A DNA stretch of 64,000 nucleotides from positions 95,585-159,584 of the forward strand of contig DATENM010000031.1 in NCBI GenBank assembly GCA_035275065.1, written 5' to 3'. Positions 34,288 to 43,871 of the stretch are shown piece after piece (positions within the stretch are counted from its first letter, which is position 1; every line of letters starts with the position of its first letter). The stretch is from Blastocatellia bacterium (GTDB taxonomy: Bacteria; Acidobacteriota; Blastocatellia; UBA7656). Made by a program: the position numbers and the translations under genes. A model generated the notes under the pieces. It did not search any database, had not been told where the DNA came from, and saw nothing but the letters and a program-made list of their open reading frames with translations.

Positions 34288-35109
34288 TTAGCTTTCGCGG
34301 AGCAGGCTCATGACCCCTTCCCAGGTTTTCAGCTTGCGGTCCGTCTGCGCGTAGAGCTTCGAGCTGACGATTGCCGTCGCCGCATGGCCGGCCAACAGCT
34401 CAAGCAAGTGGTGATCTAGGTCAGTCAACTGCCGCTTGTGCGCCAGCAGTTTGTAAATCGCGATCACCCCGACCACCTGCGCTTTGAGCTTTAAGGGGAA
34501 GCAGGCGCAGACTTCCCCCGTCTCGCCGGTGTCGAGCGCGAAGAAGGCTTCGCCGCTCGCCGCCACCATGCCTTCGAGGCCCTCGCCCACCGCCATCCGA
34601 TCCGCGTGCAGCATCGTCAGCGCGTCGCCCTCGTAGCCGGTCAGCGCCAGCTCGCCGCTCTCTTCGTCCAGCACGTAGAGCGCGAACTCTTCGGCGCCGA
34701 TCAGGTTCAACAGAATCTCCGTGATGCAGCCGATCACCTCTTGCGGGTCGAGCGTCGAGTGCAGGTTGTAGCTGGCGACGTAGAGATTCGCCAGGCTCTC
34801 GTTCTGCTCTTCGACCTCGACGTAGCGTTGCGCGAAGTCCTTGTTCTCTTCCTCGATCTCGTGGAAGCGGCCATCGAGAAAGTCGGCCCGCTGCCGTGCG
34901 AGATCGGCTTCGAGCCGCAGCTTTTCGACCTCGCGCTTGTGCATCTCTTCGGCGCTGGCGCGCTCGGCCTCCATCTGCACCAGGCGATAGCGCAGCCGCT
35001 CGTTCTCGCTCATCAGCTCTTCGGTGAAGGCGCGGCCTCGCTGAATCATGTCCAGCAGCTCTTCGCTCTTCGAGAATACTTTTAGAATGTCTTCCGGTCG
35101 TTGGCTCAT
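34288..35109 (-). CDS. Coiled-coil GAF protein of the chemosensory cluster
   Basis: 273 residues. Residues 15-105 are a long charged coiled coil (ELMSENERLRYRLVQMEAER, DFLDGRFHEIEEENKDFAQR). Residues 110-260 are a GAF domain (NLHSTLDPQEVIGCITEILL, FALYVLDEESGEL, CACFPLKLKAQVVGVIAIYK). There is no kinase or other output. It may be a scaffold or ligand sensor between receivers and the PATAN protein. It sits 8 bases after the CheX-like gene and 18 before the next receiver, clearly in the operon. Confidence 0.85.
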   Translation of the reverse strand: MSQRPEDILKVFSKSEELLDMIQRGRAFTEELMSENERLRYRLVQMEAERASAEEMHKREVEKLRLEADLARQRADFLDGRFHEIEEENKDFAQRYVEVEEQNESLANLYVASYNLHSTLDPQEVIGCITEILLNLIGAEEFALYVLDEESGELALTGYEGDALTMLHADRMAVGEGLEGMVAASGEAFFALDTGETGEVCACFPLKLKAQVVGVIAIYKLLAHKRQLTDLDHHLLELLAGHAATAIVSSKLYAQTDRKLKTWEGVMSLLRES

Positions 35110-35117
35110 AACCCTCC

Positions 35118-35579
35118 TTAATCGAGATCGTGAATCATGACATTGACGCGCACTTCGCCGAACGGCGTCTGCACGGGAAAGGTCAGCGTTTCAAAGCAGA
35201 CCTCGGCGCGGGCCAGCCCGCCGTCGCCGATCACCGGCGGCTCCATCCGCACGCGCCTCCCTTGATCGTTAATGGTTGAAATCGCATGGCCGATGATCAT
35301 CGAGGCCAGCTCGGCGATGGCGCTCTCGGCCAGCGGCGTCATCATCGCGGGCGGCTCGTCGAGCAGCCGCCCGGCCAGTCGCATGGCGGTTGCCGAGTCC
35401 ATATCAAACGTCACGCGCCCGCGCGCCTCGCCGTCGAGCGCAATGACCGTCGTCACCTCGCGCCCGGCAAGCGGCGTCGGATGCATAGCCATAGCCGCCA
35501 CGTCGTCGACAGGCCCGACGATCTGCTGCAACATCTCGCCGGTCGAATCGCGGAAGGCTTTCACAACTTCGAGTCGCAT
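35118..35579 (-). CDS. CheX-like protein (CheC/CheX/FliY family)
   Basis: 153 residues from ATG 35579 (MRLEVVKAFRDSTGEMLQQI), preceded by GAAGG. The helix LAESAIAELASMIIGHAIST corresponds to the phosphatase helix of CheX/CheC, whose active site is E-x-x-N. Here Glu is kept but the Asn position is Ser (ELAS), so phosphatase activity toward CheY-P is doubtful. RVTFDMDSATAMRLAGRLL and PVIGDGGLARAEVCFE match the family fold. It lies between a receiver and the GAF protein. The 5' flank is a palindromic repeat. Confidence 0.8.
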   Translation of the reverse strand: MRLEVVKAFRDSTGEMLQQIVGPVDDVAAMAMHPTPLAGREVTTVIALDGEARGRVTFDMDSATAMRLAGRLLDEPPAMMTPLAESAIAELASMIIGHAISTINDQGRRVRMEPPVIGDGGLARAEVCFETLTFPVQTPFGEVRVNVMIHDLD

Positions 35580-35592
35580 AGTCTTACCCTTC

Positions 35593-35654
35593 AATGTGGC
35601 GCAAGCGGTCAGCTTGCGCGAGGCAATGCGCAAGCTAACCGCTTGCGCCACATT
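35593..35654. repeat. 62-base palindrome of the GCGCAAGC family
   Basis: Two 27-base arms (35593-35619 and 35628-35654) complement each other with a single mismatch around an 8-base loop. The units GGCGCAAGCGGT and AGCTTGCGC recur in the shorter elements at 40413 and 44494. It lies in the gap between the CheX-like gene and the receiver gene, inside the presumed operon. Confidence 0.9.
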
Positions 35655-35663
35655 CAAACCGCT

Positions 35664-36071
35664 TTACGCCGCCGCGGTGAAGGCGCGGTCAATCGCCTGG
35701 CGCAACTGTTCGGTCGTCACCGGCTTGGCGACGAAGCACTTGGCGCCGGCGGCCAGCGCCTCTTCGACCTTCTCGTGATAACTGAGCGAGCTGATCATGA
35801 TGACGCGGGCCGACGGGTCGTGCTCGCAGATCTGCTTGACGGTTTCGATGCCGCCGAGCCCCGGCATGACAATGTCCATCAGCACGATGTCGGGCTTGAA
35901 GCGCGCATACTCGGTCACCGCCTCGTTGCCGTTGGCTGCCTCGCGCGCCACGACGTTATCGAAAGCGTCCATCAAGCGCTTCAGGTGAAATCGCATGAAG
36001 GCCGAATCGTCCACAATGAGGCAAGTGAGCGGCGCGCGCGGCGGTGCCATCTCTCCGGTCATCTCAAACAT
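35664..36071 (-). CDS. CheY-like single-domain response regulator
   Basis: 135 residues from ATG 36071 (MFEMTGEMAPPRAPLTCLIV). The start overlaps the cheB stop in ATGTTTGA and has GGAG ten bases ahead, so coupling to cheB is very likely. Receiver residues: IVDDSAFMRFHL, Asp in IVLMDIVMPGLGG, MISSLS, Lys in FVAKPVTTEQL. It is probably the main output receiver of the CheA kinase. Confidence 0.92.
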   Translation of the reverse strand: MFEMTGEMAPPRAPLTCLIVDDSAFMRFHLKRLMDAFDNVVAREAANGNEAVTEYARFKPDIVLMDIVMPGLGGIETVKQICEHDPSARVIMISSLSYHEKVEEALAAGAKCFVAKPVTTEQLRQAIDRAFTAAA

Positions 36072-37134
36072 GTTTTTTCTCCACGTAACCACTCTGTCCT
36101 ATTCTCGAAATCAGATGAGGGGCGATGTCTGTGAGGGCAAGCACCTGCTTAACGCCGCCACGCTGCACGGCGACGCGCGGCATGCCGTAGACCGCGCAAC
36201 TGGCCTCGTCCTGCGCAATGGTGTAGCCGCCGGCGCTGCGAATCTCGCCGAGCCCGCTGGCACCGTCGCTGCCCATGCCGGTCAGAATCACCGCGGTCGC
36301 CGCCGCCCCGAAACTCTCGGCGACCGAATTGAACAGCACATCCACCGAAGGCATGTGGCCGTTGACCGGCGCGCCCGACTCCAGTTGAATCTCCGCGCCG
36401 CCCGTCACCTTTCTCACTTTCATATGCGCCCGCGCCGGTGCCAGGTAAACACAGCCCGGCCGGGCCAGCTCGCCCGCGGTCGCCTCTTTGACCTCAAGCG
36501 CGCAGAGCTCGTCGAGCCAGCGCGCCAGCATCGCCGAAAAGGCTTCGGGCAGATGCTGGACAATCAAAACCGGCGCCGCGAAATTCGCCGGCAATCGCGG
36601 CAGCAGGTGGCGCAAGGCGTGCGGCCCGCCGCTTGACGCGCCGATGGCGACGAGCTGTGTGCGGCCCGGAGTCGCCATGACCTGCCGCTTTGCCTTTTGG
36701 CTGTCGGCGCTGCTGAAGCCGAGGTTAAGGGTTGCCACCTCGCTGCGCGCCGCGCCCTTGACCTTCGATATCAGCTCGTCGGCAAGGCCCACGATCTGCG
36801 CCGCCACTTTCGGCTTGCAGACAAAATCGACCGCGCCTTTCTCCAGCGCCTTCATCGTCGCCTCCGCGCCGCGCTCGGTAAACGAGCTGAGCATGATGAC
36901 CGGCAAGTGGTACTCGTTGACGATGTGCTCAAGCGTCGTCAGCCCATCCATGCGCGGCATCTCGACGTCCAGCGTCACCACGTCCGGCTTCACCTGCTCG
37001 ATCTTGCCGAGCGCGAAGTCGCCGTCTATGGCGGTGGCGATCACTTCGATCTCGTCGTCGCGCGCCAGCAGATTTGATATCAGCTTGCGCATGACGGCCG
37101 AGTCATCAACGACCAGCACGCGTATCTTGTTCAT
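36064..37134 (-). CDS. cheB: CheB, receptor methylesterase with receiver domain
   Basis: 356 residues from ATG 37134 (MNKIRVLVVDDSAVMRKLIS); another ATG at 37146, inside the cheA end, would add four residues. Receiver 1-120 with Asp in VVTLDVEMPRMDG. Methylesterase 165-350 with catalytic Ser in GASSGGPHAL, His in VQHLPEAF and Asp in GMGSDGASG. It removes methyl groups from the receptor when phosphorylated, resetting adaptation. It overlaps its neighbours at both ends. Confidence 0.95.
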   Translation of the reverse strand: MNKIRVLVVDDSAVMRKLISNLLARDDEIEVIATAIDGDFALGKIEQVKPDVVTLDVEMPRMDGLTTLEHIVNEYHLPVIMLSSFTERGAEATMKALEKGAVDFVCKPKVAAQIVGLADELISKVKGAARSEVATLNLGFSSADSQKAKRQVMATPGRTQLVAIGASSGGPHALRHLLPRLPANFAAPVLIVQHLPEAFSAMLARWLDELCALEVKEATAGELARPGCVYLAPARAHMKVRKVTGGAEIQLESGAPVNGHMPSVDVLFNSVAESFGAAATAVILTGMGSDGASGLGEIRSAGGYTIAQDEASCAVYGMPRVAVQRGGVKQVLALTDIAPHLISRIGQSGYVEKKHV

Positions 37135-37135
37135 C

Positions 37136-38869
37136 TCAGCTCGCATAGGCCAGCTTGCCTTCTCTCTTCAGCCGCTCGAAGCGGACTGCTTTGCGCAGCA
37201 GGTTCTCGGCGTCGAGAATCAACACGATCTGGCCGTTGCCGACCAGCGTCGCGCCGGTGATCGCGTCGTTGTGCAGCCAGCGGTCGTCGAGCGCTTTGAC
37301 GACGACTTCCTCTTCGCCGTAGAGCGTTTCGGCGACGATGCCATAGGTGCGGCCCGCGACCGTCACGACGATGACAAACACATGCGCAGGCTCCGTGCGC
37401 AGCCCCGCGCCGGCGCCGCCGCGGCGGCGCTCAAAGCCGAGCGCCCAGCCCGGGCGCACCACCGTGATGAAGCGGTCGCGCAGCCGATAGCTTTCGACGC
37501 CGTCAACACGGGTAATCTCCGCGGGCCGAATGCGCACCACCTCGTTGATCGCCAGCAGCGGCAGCGCCAACCACTTGCCGGCGGCGGCAAACAGCAAAGC
37601 GCGAATGATGGCCAGCGTCAGCGGCAGCCGTAACGTAAAGCAGGTCCCCAATCCCGCCTCGCTCGCCACCGTCACGGTGCCGTGCAGGGCTTCGACGGCG
37701 CGCTTGACCGCCGCCGCGCCGACGCCGCGACCCGCCACCTGTGTCAACTGCTCGGCGGTCGAAAGCCCGTCGAGAAACAATAGCTCGATGCCCTCCTGCT
37801 CGTTCATCTCGGCGGCGCGCGCGGCGCTCAGCAGGCCGGCGCTGATGGCTTTGGCCTTGAGCGCCGTCGGGCTGATGCCGCGCCCGTCGTCGCGCGCTTC
37901 GATGACAATCTGATTGCCGTCGTGATAAGCGCGCACGGTGATTCTGGCGACCTCCGGCTTGCCCGACTGCCGGCGCTCGCCGGGCGTTTCGACGCCGTGA
38001 GCGATGGCGTTGCGCAGCAAGTGCAACAGCGGCTCGTAGAGCGCGTCGGTGAGCGCGCGGTCAAGCTCGGTTTCACCGCCCAGCATCTCAAGCTCGATCT
38101 GCTTGCCGCTCTCGATGGCCAGTTGGCGCATCGGGCGGGCGAAGCGCTTGAAGATGGTGTTGATCGTCACCATGCGCATTCTCAGGACCTGCTTCTGCAA
38201 TTCGCTGATCAGCTTGGTGAGGTGCAGGTGCGAGTCCCTGGCGCGGCGCACCACCTCGTTGTCGCCCATCTGCTGCTCGAACTGCGCGCCCACCTGATTC
38301 AGCACCGAGCGCGCGATGACCATCTCGCTGGCAAGGTTCAACAGCATATCGACCTTCTCGGCTTCGATGCGCACATAAGGCTCCGAGCGCCGGGCCACCG
38401 TCGGCGCGGCGGACGGCTCATCCGGCGAGTCAACGGCGGTGGCTTTAGCCGGCTTTTGATCTTTGTGCGCCGCTTCACTGATCTCCGTTTCCAGATCATC
38501 GGTCCATCGCTTCACCGAGTCAGCCGCGACATCTTCGATGGCTTCGCGGTCAAGCGACTCGCGCATCAGGTCGAGGCCGCCGAGCATGGCATCAACCGCG
38601 CTGCGGTCAAAGTCGCCGCCGCGCGCCATCACCTCGGCCATCAGGTCTTCGATGCGGTGAGCAATCTCGGCGACGCCTTCGAGCATCACGCAGACCGAAT
38701 CGCCCTTGATCGTGTGCGCCGCACGACGCAGCCGCGCCACGGCCTCGCCGTCGGCGGTGCCGGCTTCCAACGCCAGCAAGTCTGCCGTCATCTCGTCGAG
38801 CAAATGCAGCGTCTGCTCGCGGTAAACCGCCAGCAAGGTCGCCATCTCGTTTTGCGTCAGCTCGTCCAT
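37136..38869 (-). CDS. cheA: CheA, chemosensory histidine kinase
   Basis: 577 residues, compact because no separate CheY-binding P2 domain is visible. HPt domain 1-110 with phospho-His in AAHTIKGDSVCVML. Dimerisation helices about 165-235. ATPase about 235-420: N-box LLHLLRNAIAHGVE, DDGRGISP, GRGVGAAAVKRAVE. CheW-like coupling domain to the C-terminus (LALPLLAINEVVRI, LVGNGQIVLILDAENLL). It would phosphorylate the lone receivers and CheB. Preceded by a GATGAAT inverted array that separates it from cheR. Confidence 0.95.
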   Translation of the reverse strand: MDELTQNEMATLLAVYREQTLHLLDEMTADLLALEAGTADGEAVARLRRAAHTIKGDSVCVMLEGVAEIAHRIEDLMAEVMARGGDFDRSAVDAMLGGLDLMRESLDREAIEDVAADSVKRWTDDLETEISEAAHKDQKPAKATAVDSPDEPSAAPTVARRSEPYVRIEAEKVDMLLNLASEMVIARSVLNQVGAQFEQQMGDNEVVRRARDSHLHLTKLISELQKQVLRMRMVTINTIFKRFARPMRQLAIESGKQIELEMLGGETELDRALTDALYEPLLHLLRNAIAHGVETPGERRQSGKPEVARITVRAYHDGNQIVIEARDDGRGISPTALKAKAISAGLLSAARAAEMNEQEGIELLFLDGLSTAEQLTQVAGRGVGAAAVKRAVEALHGTVTVASEAGLGTCFTLRLPLTLAIIRALLFAAAGKWLALPLLAINEVVRIRPAEITRVDGVESYRLRDRFITVVRPGWALGFERRRGGAGAGLRTEPAHVFVIVVTVAGRTYGIVAETLYGEEEVVVKALDDRWLHNDAITGATLVGNGQIVLILDAENLLRKAVRFERLKREGKLAYAS

Positions 38870-38882
38870 CGTCTAGCCAATA

Positions 38883-38980
38883 AATGATGAATGCGGAATG
38901 ATGAATGATGAATTGCCGGAGACAAGTCCCATGGTTGTCCGGCGGGTTTTCTGTCATTCATCATTCATCGCTCATCATTC
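38883..38980. repeat. Inverted array of GATGAAT heptamers with a central hairpin
   Basis: Left arm 38883-38914 and right arm 38954-38980 carry complementary ATGATGAAT-type units. Between them GCCGGAGACAA and TTGTCCGGC form an inner stem with a 2-base bulge. The right arm encodes the last five residues and the stop of cheR; the left arm lies just before the cheA start. Confidence 0.88.
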
Positions 38981-39879
38981 CTCGTTTCTGCCTTCCCCTG
39001 GCCGTTGAAGCGATAGGCAATGCCTTTGTCGCGGTGCAGCATCGCGAATTGCTGCGACACGCCCTGAAGGCTCTCGGCGTGGCCGATGAAAAGATAGCCG
39101 CCGGGCAGCAAACAGTTGGCAAACCGCGTCACCAGCCGGCGCTGCTCTTCGACATCGAAATAGATCATCACGTTGCGGCAGAAGACGAGGTCGAGCGAGC
39201 GCAGGCCGTTGTCATGCTTGAGGTTGTGATAATCAAAGACGACGCGCCGCCGCAGATCATCGTTGACCACGTAATTGTCCTGCTCGCGATGAAAGTATTT
39301 CGACAGGTGCGGCTCGCGCAGGCCGCGAATCTGCTCGGCGCTGTAGACGCCCGCCTGCGCCCGTTCGAGCGCCGTGAACGACAGGTCAGAGGCGAAGACG
39401 CGCAGGTTCCAGGTCTCGGGGTCGGGCAGCCGCTCAAGCACCGCCATCGCCGCGCTGTAAGGCTCCTGGCCGGTCGAGCAGCCGGCGCTCCACAGTCGCA
39501 GCAGGCGTGAGTTGGCGCGCAGCTTATGATTGATGATCTCCGGCAGCACCACGTCGTTGAGCAGGTCGAACTGCGGCTGGTTGCGGAAGAACGAGGTTTC
39601 GCAAATCATCAGGATGTCGAGCAGCGCCGGCATCTCGCGCATCCTGGTCTTCGAGTAACGCACGACGCCGTAGTATTCGAGCGCCGTCGTGACGCCGAGC
39701 GCCGCCATCCGCCGCCGCAATCGCGATTCGAGAAAGCCGCGCTTCTCGCCGCCGATTTTAACGCCGCACTCCTCATAGATCAGCTCGCGGAAGAGCGCGA
39801 ACTCGTTGTCGGAGAGTACTACAGCCGGGTGACGCAGGAACCCCGGCGCATAGATGGTCTCCGCATTCTGAAAGCTCAT
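38965..39879 (-). CDS. cheR: CheR, receptor methyltransferase
   Basis: 304 residues. N-terminal helical part (FRELIYEECGVKIGGEKRGF) and SAM-binding part with LWSAGCSTGQEPYSAAM, VFASDLSFTALERAQAGVY, DLVFCRNVMIYFD and YLFIGHAESL. It methylates receptor glutamates for adaptation. The C-terminal residues RNDER come from a repeat arm, so the ancestral end was probably altered by the repeat. It starts 15 bases after the CheW gene. Confidence 0.94.
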   Translation of the reverse strand: MSFQNAETIYAPGFLRHPAVVLSDNEFALFRELIYEECGVKIGGEKRGFLESRLRRRMAALGVTTALEYYGVVRYSKTRMREMPALLDILMICETSFFRNQPQFDLLNDVVLPEIINHKLRANSRLLRLWSAGCSTGQEPYSAAMAVLERLPDPETWNLRVFASDLSFTALERAQAGVYSAEQIRGLREPHLSKYFHREQDNYVVNDDLRRRVVFDYHNLKHDNGLRSLDLVFCRNVMIYFDVEEQRRLVTRFANCLLPGGYLFIGHAESLQGVSQQFAMLHRDKGIAYRFNGQGKAETRNDER

Positions 39880-39894
39880 GGCTATCCTTTCGAC

Positions 39895-40398
39895 TCAACC
39901 GACCTGTGCCGGCGCGACCGGCTTCCGGCGGCCTGCGAGCGCCTTCATCACGGCATCAAGCTCGCCCGTGATCTCACCCGTCAGCGCCGCTTGCAAATCC
40001 ATCAGCGTCACGAAGCGCGCGTCGAGGTTGATAATCCCGGCGACGTAATCGGCGCCGACTTCGCGCATCATATCGGGCGCCGGCTCGATCTGCTCCTGAC
40101 CGACGCGCACGACTTCGCTGGTGCCGTCAACAATCAGGCCGATCATTTGGCTATCTAAGCGACAGATGAGGATGCGCTGCTCATGGCTGTTGGTCAGGCG
40201 GCGGGCGCGCAGCCGCTTTCTCAGATCAACGACCGGCACGAGCTGGCCGCGCAGGTTCATCACGCCTTCGACAAACCCCGCGGTTTCGGGCACCGGCGTG
40301 ATCTCGCGCATCATCACCACCTCTTTGACGAGCAGAATGTCGACGGCGAACGCTTCGTCGCCGACCTTGAAGATGATCATCTGTTGCTTTGCCGCCAC
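39895..40398 (-). CDS. cheW: CheW, receptor-kinase coupling protein
   Basis: 167 residues, a single CheW domain: IIFKVGDEAFAVDILLVKEV, EGVMNLRGQLVPVVDLRKRL, ILICRLDSQMIGLIVDGTSE, and GADYVAGIINLDARFVTLMD. It links the chemoreceptor to CheA. It is followed by cheR after 15 bases and separated from the receptor gene by a short palindrome. Confidence 0.94.
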   Translation of the reverse strand: MAAKQQMIIFKVGDEAFAVDILLVKEVVMMREITPVPETAGFVEGVMNLRGQLVPVVDLRKRLRARRLTNSHEQRILICRLDSQMIGLIVDGTSEVVRVGQEQIEPAPDMMREVGADYVAGIINLDARFVTLMDLQAALTGEITGELDAVMKALAGRRKPVAPAQVG

Positions 40399-40412
40399 GT
40401 CCCTCTCCTCTG

Positions 40413-40443
40413 ATGTAGCGCAAGCTATTAGCTTGCGCTACAT
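40413..40443. repeat. 31-base GTAGCGCAAGCT palindrome
   Basis: Two 15-base arms (40413-40427 and 40429-40443) are exact complements around a single base. It ends three bases before the receptor stop codon and fills the gap to cheW. A near copy is at 44494. Confidence 0.92.
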
Positions 40444-40445
40444 TG

Positions 40446-42824
40446 CTAATCGCCCTGCTGGAAGCTGAAGAATGATGCCGGGCCGGCGGGGCCGCTGAGC
40501 GGCGCTTGCGGCAGCTCGCCGGCATAGGCGTGATGCGCGCTGCTGTTGATCTGCAAGCCGCCGATGACGACGTTCAACTGCTCGACCTGCCCGACCATCG
40601 ATTGAATCGTCTGCGCCGTCTCGTGGGTGCCGGCCGTCGTTTCCAGCGTGATGCTCGATATGGTCTGCATCGCCATCGCCAGGTCGCGCGTCACCCGCGC
40701 CTGTTCTTCGCTGGCGGCGGAAATCTCTTGCATCAGCTCGGAAGATTCGCGCACGGCGCTGCTCATGTCCTGGAGCGCGTGGCTCGCCTGATCCGCAAGC
40801 ACGCTGCCGTTGTTGGCCTCACTGAGGCCGGCTTCCATCGCCGTGATGGCCTGCGCGGTTTCGCTCTGGATGGCTTTAATCAGGTTGCCGACGTCTTTGG
40901 TGGCCTTCGACGAGCGCTGCGCCAGGCGGCGAATCTCGTCGGCGACGACGCTGAAGCCGGCGCCCGCCTCGCCCGCATGCGCGGCTTCGATGGCGGCGTT
41001 GAGCGACAGCAGGTTGGTCTGCGCGGCGATCTCTTCGATGAGCGTGATGATCTCGCTGATCTCGTTGCTGCGCGCGCCGAGCGAATGCATCTTGCCCGAA
41101 GTCTGCTGCACGGCGGTGTTGATGCGGCGCATGGCCTCGGCGGTATCGCCCATGGCGCGGTCGCCGTGCTCGGCGCGCGCGAGCGCCCGGCGCGCCGCTT
41201 CGGCCGACATCTCGGCGTTGCGCGATACCTGATTCATCGAAGCGGCCATCTCTTCGACGGCGCTGCTGTTCTTGGTGATCTCTTCGGCCTGCCGCTGAGC
41301 GCCGGCGGCGATCTGCTCGGCGGCGGCGAGGATTTCCGTGGCGCTCGAAGAGACCGACAACCCCATGCGCTTGACCTGGACGATCATGGCCGTGAAGTCG
41401 TCAAACATCTTATTGACGATGCGGGCGATGCGCCCGACGGCGTCGTCGCCTTCGCGGGCGCGCAAGGTCAGGTCGCCGTGCGATACCGGCTTGACGACTT
41501 TGAGGAATTCCGCAAGGTGTTTTTCCAGCTCCTCTTTCTGCTCGGTCTCGCGGCGCATCATCTCGGCCAGCCGATCCATCATCTGGTTGAAGCCCTCGCC
41601 GACGCGCTGCAACTCGTCGCCGGTGGTGATGCGTGTGCGCGCTTGCAAGTCGCCCTGGCTGACGCGCTCGGTGACATCGAAAAGGCTCTGCACGGCGCGC
41701 GAGACACTGCTCGCGAGCAGCAGCGCCAGCGCCCCGAAGACCACAAACAATCCCGCGCCCCAGAGGCCAATCGTTCGCAGCATGACGGTGGCGGGCTGAT
41801 AGACTTCGCTCTGGCTGTTATCAACGACAAACGTCCAGCCGAAGCCGGGATATTGTAGGCTGGCGGTCGAAGTGCCGTGCGATTGCGCGAACGACAGCAG
41901 CCGCGTATCGCCCTCCTGATCGTAGTGCAAGACGCGGCCGTCGCCGGCTGCCGCCAGCTCAAGCAAGTGGCTCTGGCGCAGCGTCTCATCAATTGGCTGG
42001 GTGCGCTTCAGCTCGTTCGGATGGAGGATGATCGTCCCGTCGCGGCTGATCGCGTAAGCGTAGCCGGTATTATATTCCTTGAATCGGGCAATGTAGTTCT
42101 GGGCGTCGCGGAGGTTGTATTTGACTTTCAAGACGCCATTGGGCTGGCCGGTCTTCGGGTGCGGGATGGCGACGCATATTTCCATCGCCAGGCCGCCGGT
42201 CACTTTGTCAAAGCCCACATCGGTGAGCGACAACCCGCCGTGCATGGCCTTCTGCCACCAATCCTCGTCGCACTGCACATAATCATCGGTCATCTGCGTC
42301 ATGCCAACGGTCAGGCCATAGCGGTCGGTAAAAAAGGCGCGGTCAAAGACGCCTTTCAAATGGCTCTTGGCATCGAGCAGGGCGGTGGTCTGGTCCGCCG
42401 TCGTGTCGAGCGTGTGCGTTTTTTCGAAGCGCGCTTCGAGCGCATTGATCGCCGCGCCGCTTGGCTGCGCGTGGAGGTCGAGTTGTTTTTCGGCCTCCTG
42501 GGCGGCCCACTCGGCTTTCTCGACCAGCATGGGATCGCTGGCAATCGAGCGCACAAACTGAATATTTTCGGCGATCAGCAGATCAACCGTCTCTGCCGAC
42601 GACACCGCCACTTTGTGCAGGTGGTCGCTGGAATCAATCGCCATGTAAAAGCTGCGATAGGCAATGGCGCAGGTCAGCAGGATAGACAGGCCGGTCAGCA
42701 GCAATCCGCCGACAATCAGCTTGCGGCGCACCGTCTTGATGCCGACGCGGTTCATCAGGTAGAGCAGGTCAAACTTGCGCACGCCCACACGGCGCTCCGG
42801 CGTCGAAGGTTGGTTTGTTTTCAT
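40446..42824 (-). CDS. Methyl-accepting chemoreceptor with dCache sensor
   Basis: 792 residues. Helix 1 near 38-60 ([20 protein letters not shown]). Periplasmic double-Cache sensor about 62-345 ([37 protein letters not shown]). Helix 2 near 348-372. HAMP domain, then a second HAMP-like segment ([20 protein letters not shown]). Signalling domain about 500-765 with the tip [20 protein letters not shown] and [20 protein letters not shown]. No C-terminal CheR-binding pentapeptide. It heads the chemosensory row and supplies its input; the ligand is unknown. Confidence 0.93.
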   Translation of the reverse strand: MKTNQPSTPERRVGVRKFDLLYLMNRVGIKTVRRKLIVGGLLLTGLSILLTCAIAYRSFYMAIDSSDHLHKVAVSSAETVDLLIAENIQFVRSIASDPMLVEKAEWAAQEAEKQLDLHAQPSGAAINALEARFEKTHTLDTTADQTTALLDAKSHLKGVFDRAFFTDRYGLTVGMTQMTDDYVQCDEDWWQKAMHGGLSLTDVGFDKVTGGLAMEICVAIPHPKTGQPNGVLKVKYNLRDAQNYIARFKEYNTGYAYAISRDGTIILHPNELKRTQPIDETLRQSHLLELAAAGDGRVLHYDQEGDTRLLSFAQSHGTSTASLQYPGFGWTFVVDNSQSEVYQPATVMLRTIGLWGAGLFVVFGALALLLASSVSRAVQSLFDVTERVSQGDLQARTRITTGDELQRVGEGFNQMMDRLAEMMRRETEQKEELEKHLAEFLKVVKPVSHGDLTLRAREGDDAVGRIARIVNKMFDDFTAMIVQVKRMGLSVSSSATEILAAAEQIAAGAQRQAEEITKNSSAVEEMAASMNQVSRNAEMSAEAARRALARAEHGDRAMGDTAEAMRRINTAVQQTSGKMHSLGARSNEISEIITLIEEIAAQTNLLSLNAAIEAAHAGEAGAGFSVVADEIRRLAQRSSKATKDVGNLIKAIQSETAQAITAMEAGLSEANNGSVLADQASHALQDMSSAVRESSELMQEISAASEEQARVTRDLAMAMQTISSITLETTAGTHETAQTIQSMVGQVEQLNVVIGGLQINSSAHHAYAGELPQAPLSGPAGPASFFSFQQGD

Positions 42825-43101
42825 GACTTCGCTTTTCTCGTCGCGGGGCGGAACTTTTCAATGCCGCACGTGGCACAAACACCGGAAGATCACCGGACAC
42901 CATGCGAGGCGCAAACTACAAAGGGGCATCGGAGATGCGACGTTTTGATAGCGTACCTGCATTATGTCTGTCGGCGGGTGACAGTCAACAGTTTTCTTCA
43001 ATGAAGCTCATGGCGGCCCCTGATGAGAGCCCCAAACATAGGGCATCTTTTGCGGAAATTCTTTAAAATAAGGAGCGGGATAAACAGTGAAGGAGACATT
43101 T

Positions 43102-43806
43102 ATGCGGCGACCCATCATCGGCATCACGGTCGGCATCGATCACGGCGAGCGCCTGCGCGCCGGTCACGATTATCTCTACGTCAAGCGGGCTTATGCGCAG
43201 GCCGTCGCCGAGGCCGGCGGCCAGCCGGTGCTGGTCTCTGCCGAGCTTGAGCCGGCGGCGGTCGCAGAGATTTGTGACGGGCTGGTGATTTCCGGCGGCG
43301 ACGACATTCCGCCGCAGCTTTACGGCGAGCGCCCCACCGCGCCGATGCGCCCTGAATCGCGCGAGCGCATCGCCTGGGAGCGGCAACTGCTCGATCACTT
43401 TTCGCAAACCGCGACGCCGCTGCTCGGCGTCTGTTACGGGATGCAACTGATCAACGTTCACTTCGGCGGCACGCTGATGCAGGACATCCGCACCGAGAAT
43501 CCGTCGGCATTCGATCATGGCGGCGGCGAGCGGGCGACGGCGCATGAGATCAAGACCGCTGTGGATTCTTTTCTGCGCCCGCTTTTCGGCGAGGCGGTCA
43601 TGGTCTGCTCGACGCATCATCAAGCGGTGGCGCGCGTCGCGCCCGGCTTTCGCGTCGCGGCGACCGCAGAAGACGGCATCATCGAAGCCATCGAGCGCGA
43701 CCACCTGCTCGCCGTCGAATGGCACCCGGAAGCCGACCAGACCGGCGCGGCCATCTATCGCCTGCTGGTCGAACGTGCCGCCGCACACCGCCAGACGAGA
43801 TCATAA
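43102..43806 (+). CDS. PuuD-like class I glutamine amidotransferase (peptidase C26)
   Basis: 234 residues from ATG 43102 (MRRPIIGITVGIDHGERLRA) with AAGGAG six bases ahead. Nucleophile Cys in GVCYGMQLINV, His in STHHQAVARVAPGF region and the final His-Glu in VEWHPEADQTG form the triad. The family hydrolyses gamma-glutamyl-GABA in putrescine breakdown, or related gamma-glutamyl bonds. No polyamine genes are nearby, so the substrate is open. It is divergent from the chemoreceptor gene. Confidence 0.9.
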   Translation: MRRPIIGITVGIDHGERLRAGHDYLYVKRAYAQAVAEAGGQPVLVSAELEPAAVAEICDGLVISGGDDIPPQLYGERPTAPMRPESRERIAWERQLLDHFSQTATPLLGVCYGMQLINVHFGGTLMQDIRTENPSAFDHGGGERATAHEIKTAVDSFLRPLFGEAVMVCSTHHQAVARVAPGFRVAATAEDGIIEAIERDHLLAVEWHPEADQTGAAIYRLLVERAAAHRQTRS

Positions 43807-43871
43807 AAGTGACATAAAGTACGCGATCCGTGCTATACTTCGCCGCAAGACGACTACAGGAGCAAACTGAG

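Noticed and set aside
35664..36092. Start of the second receiver seven codons further upstream
   Set aside because: The ATG at 36071 overlaps the cheB stop with a well-spaced GGAG, a typical coupling arrangement.
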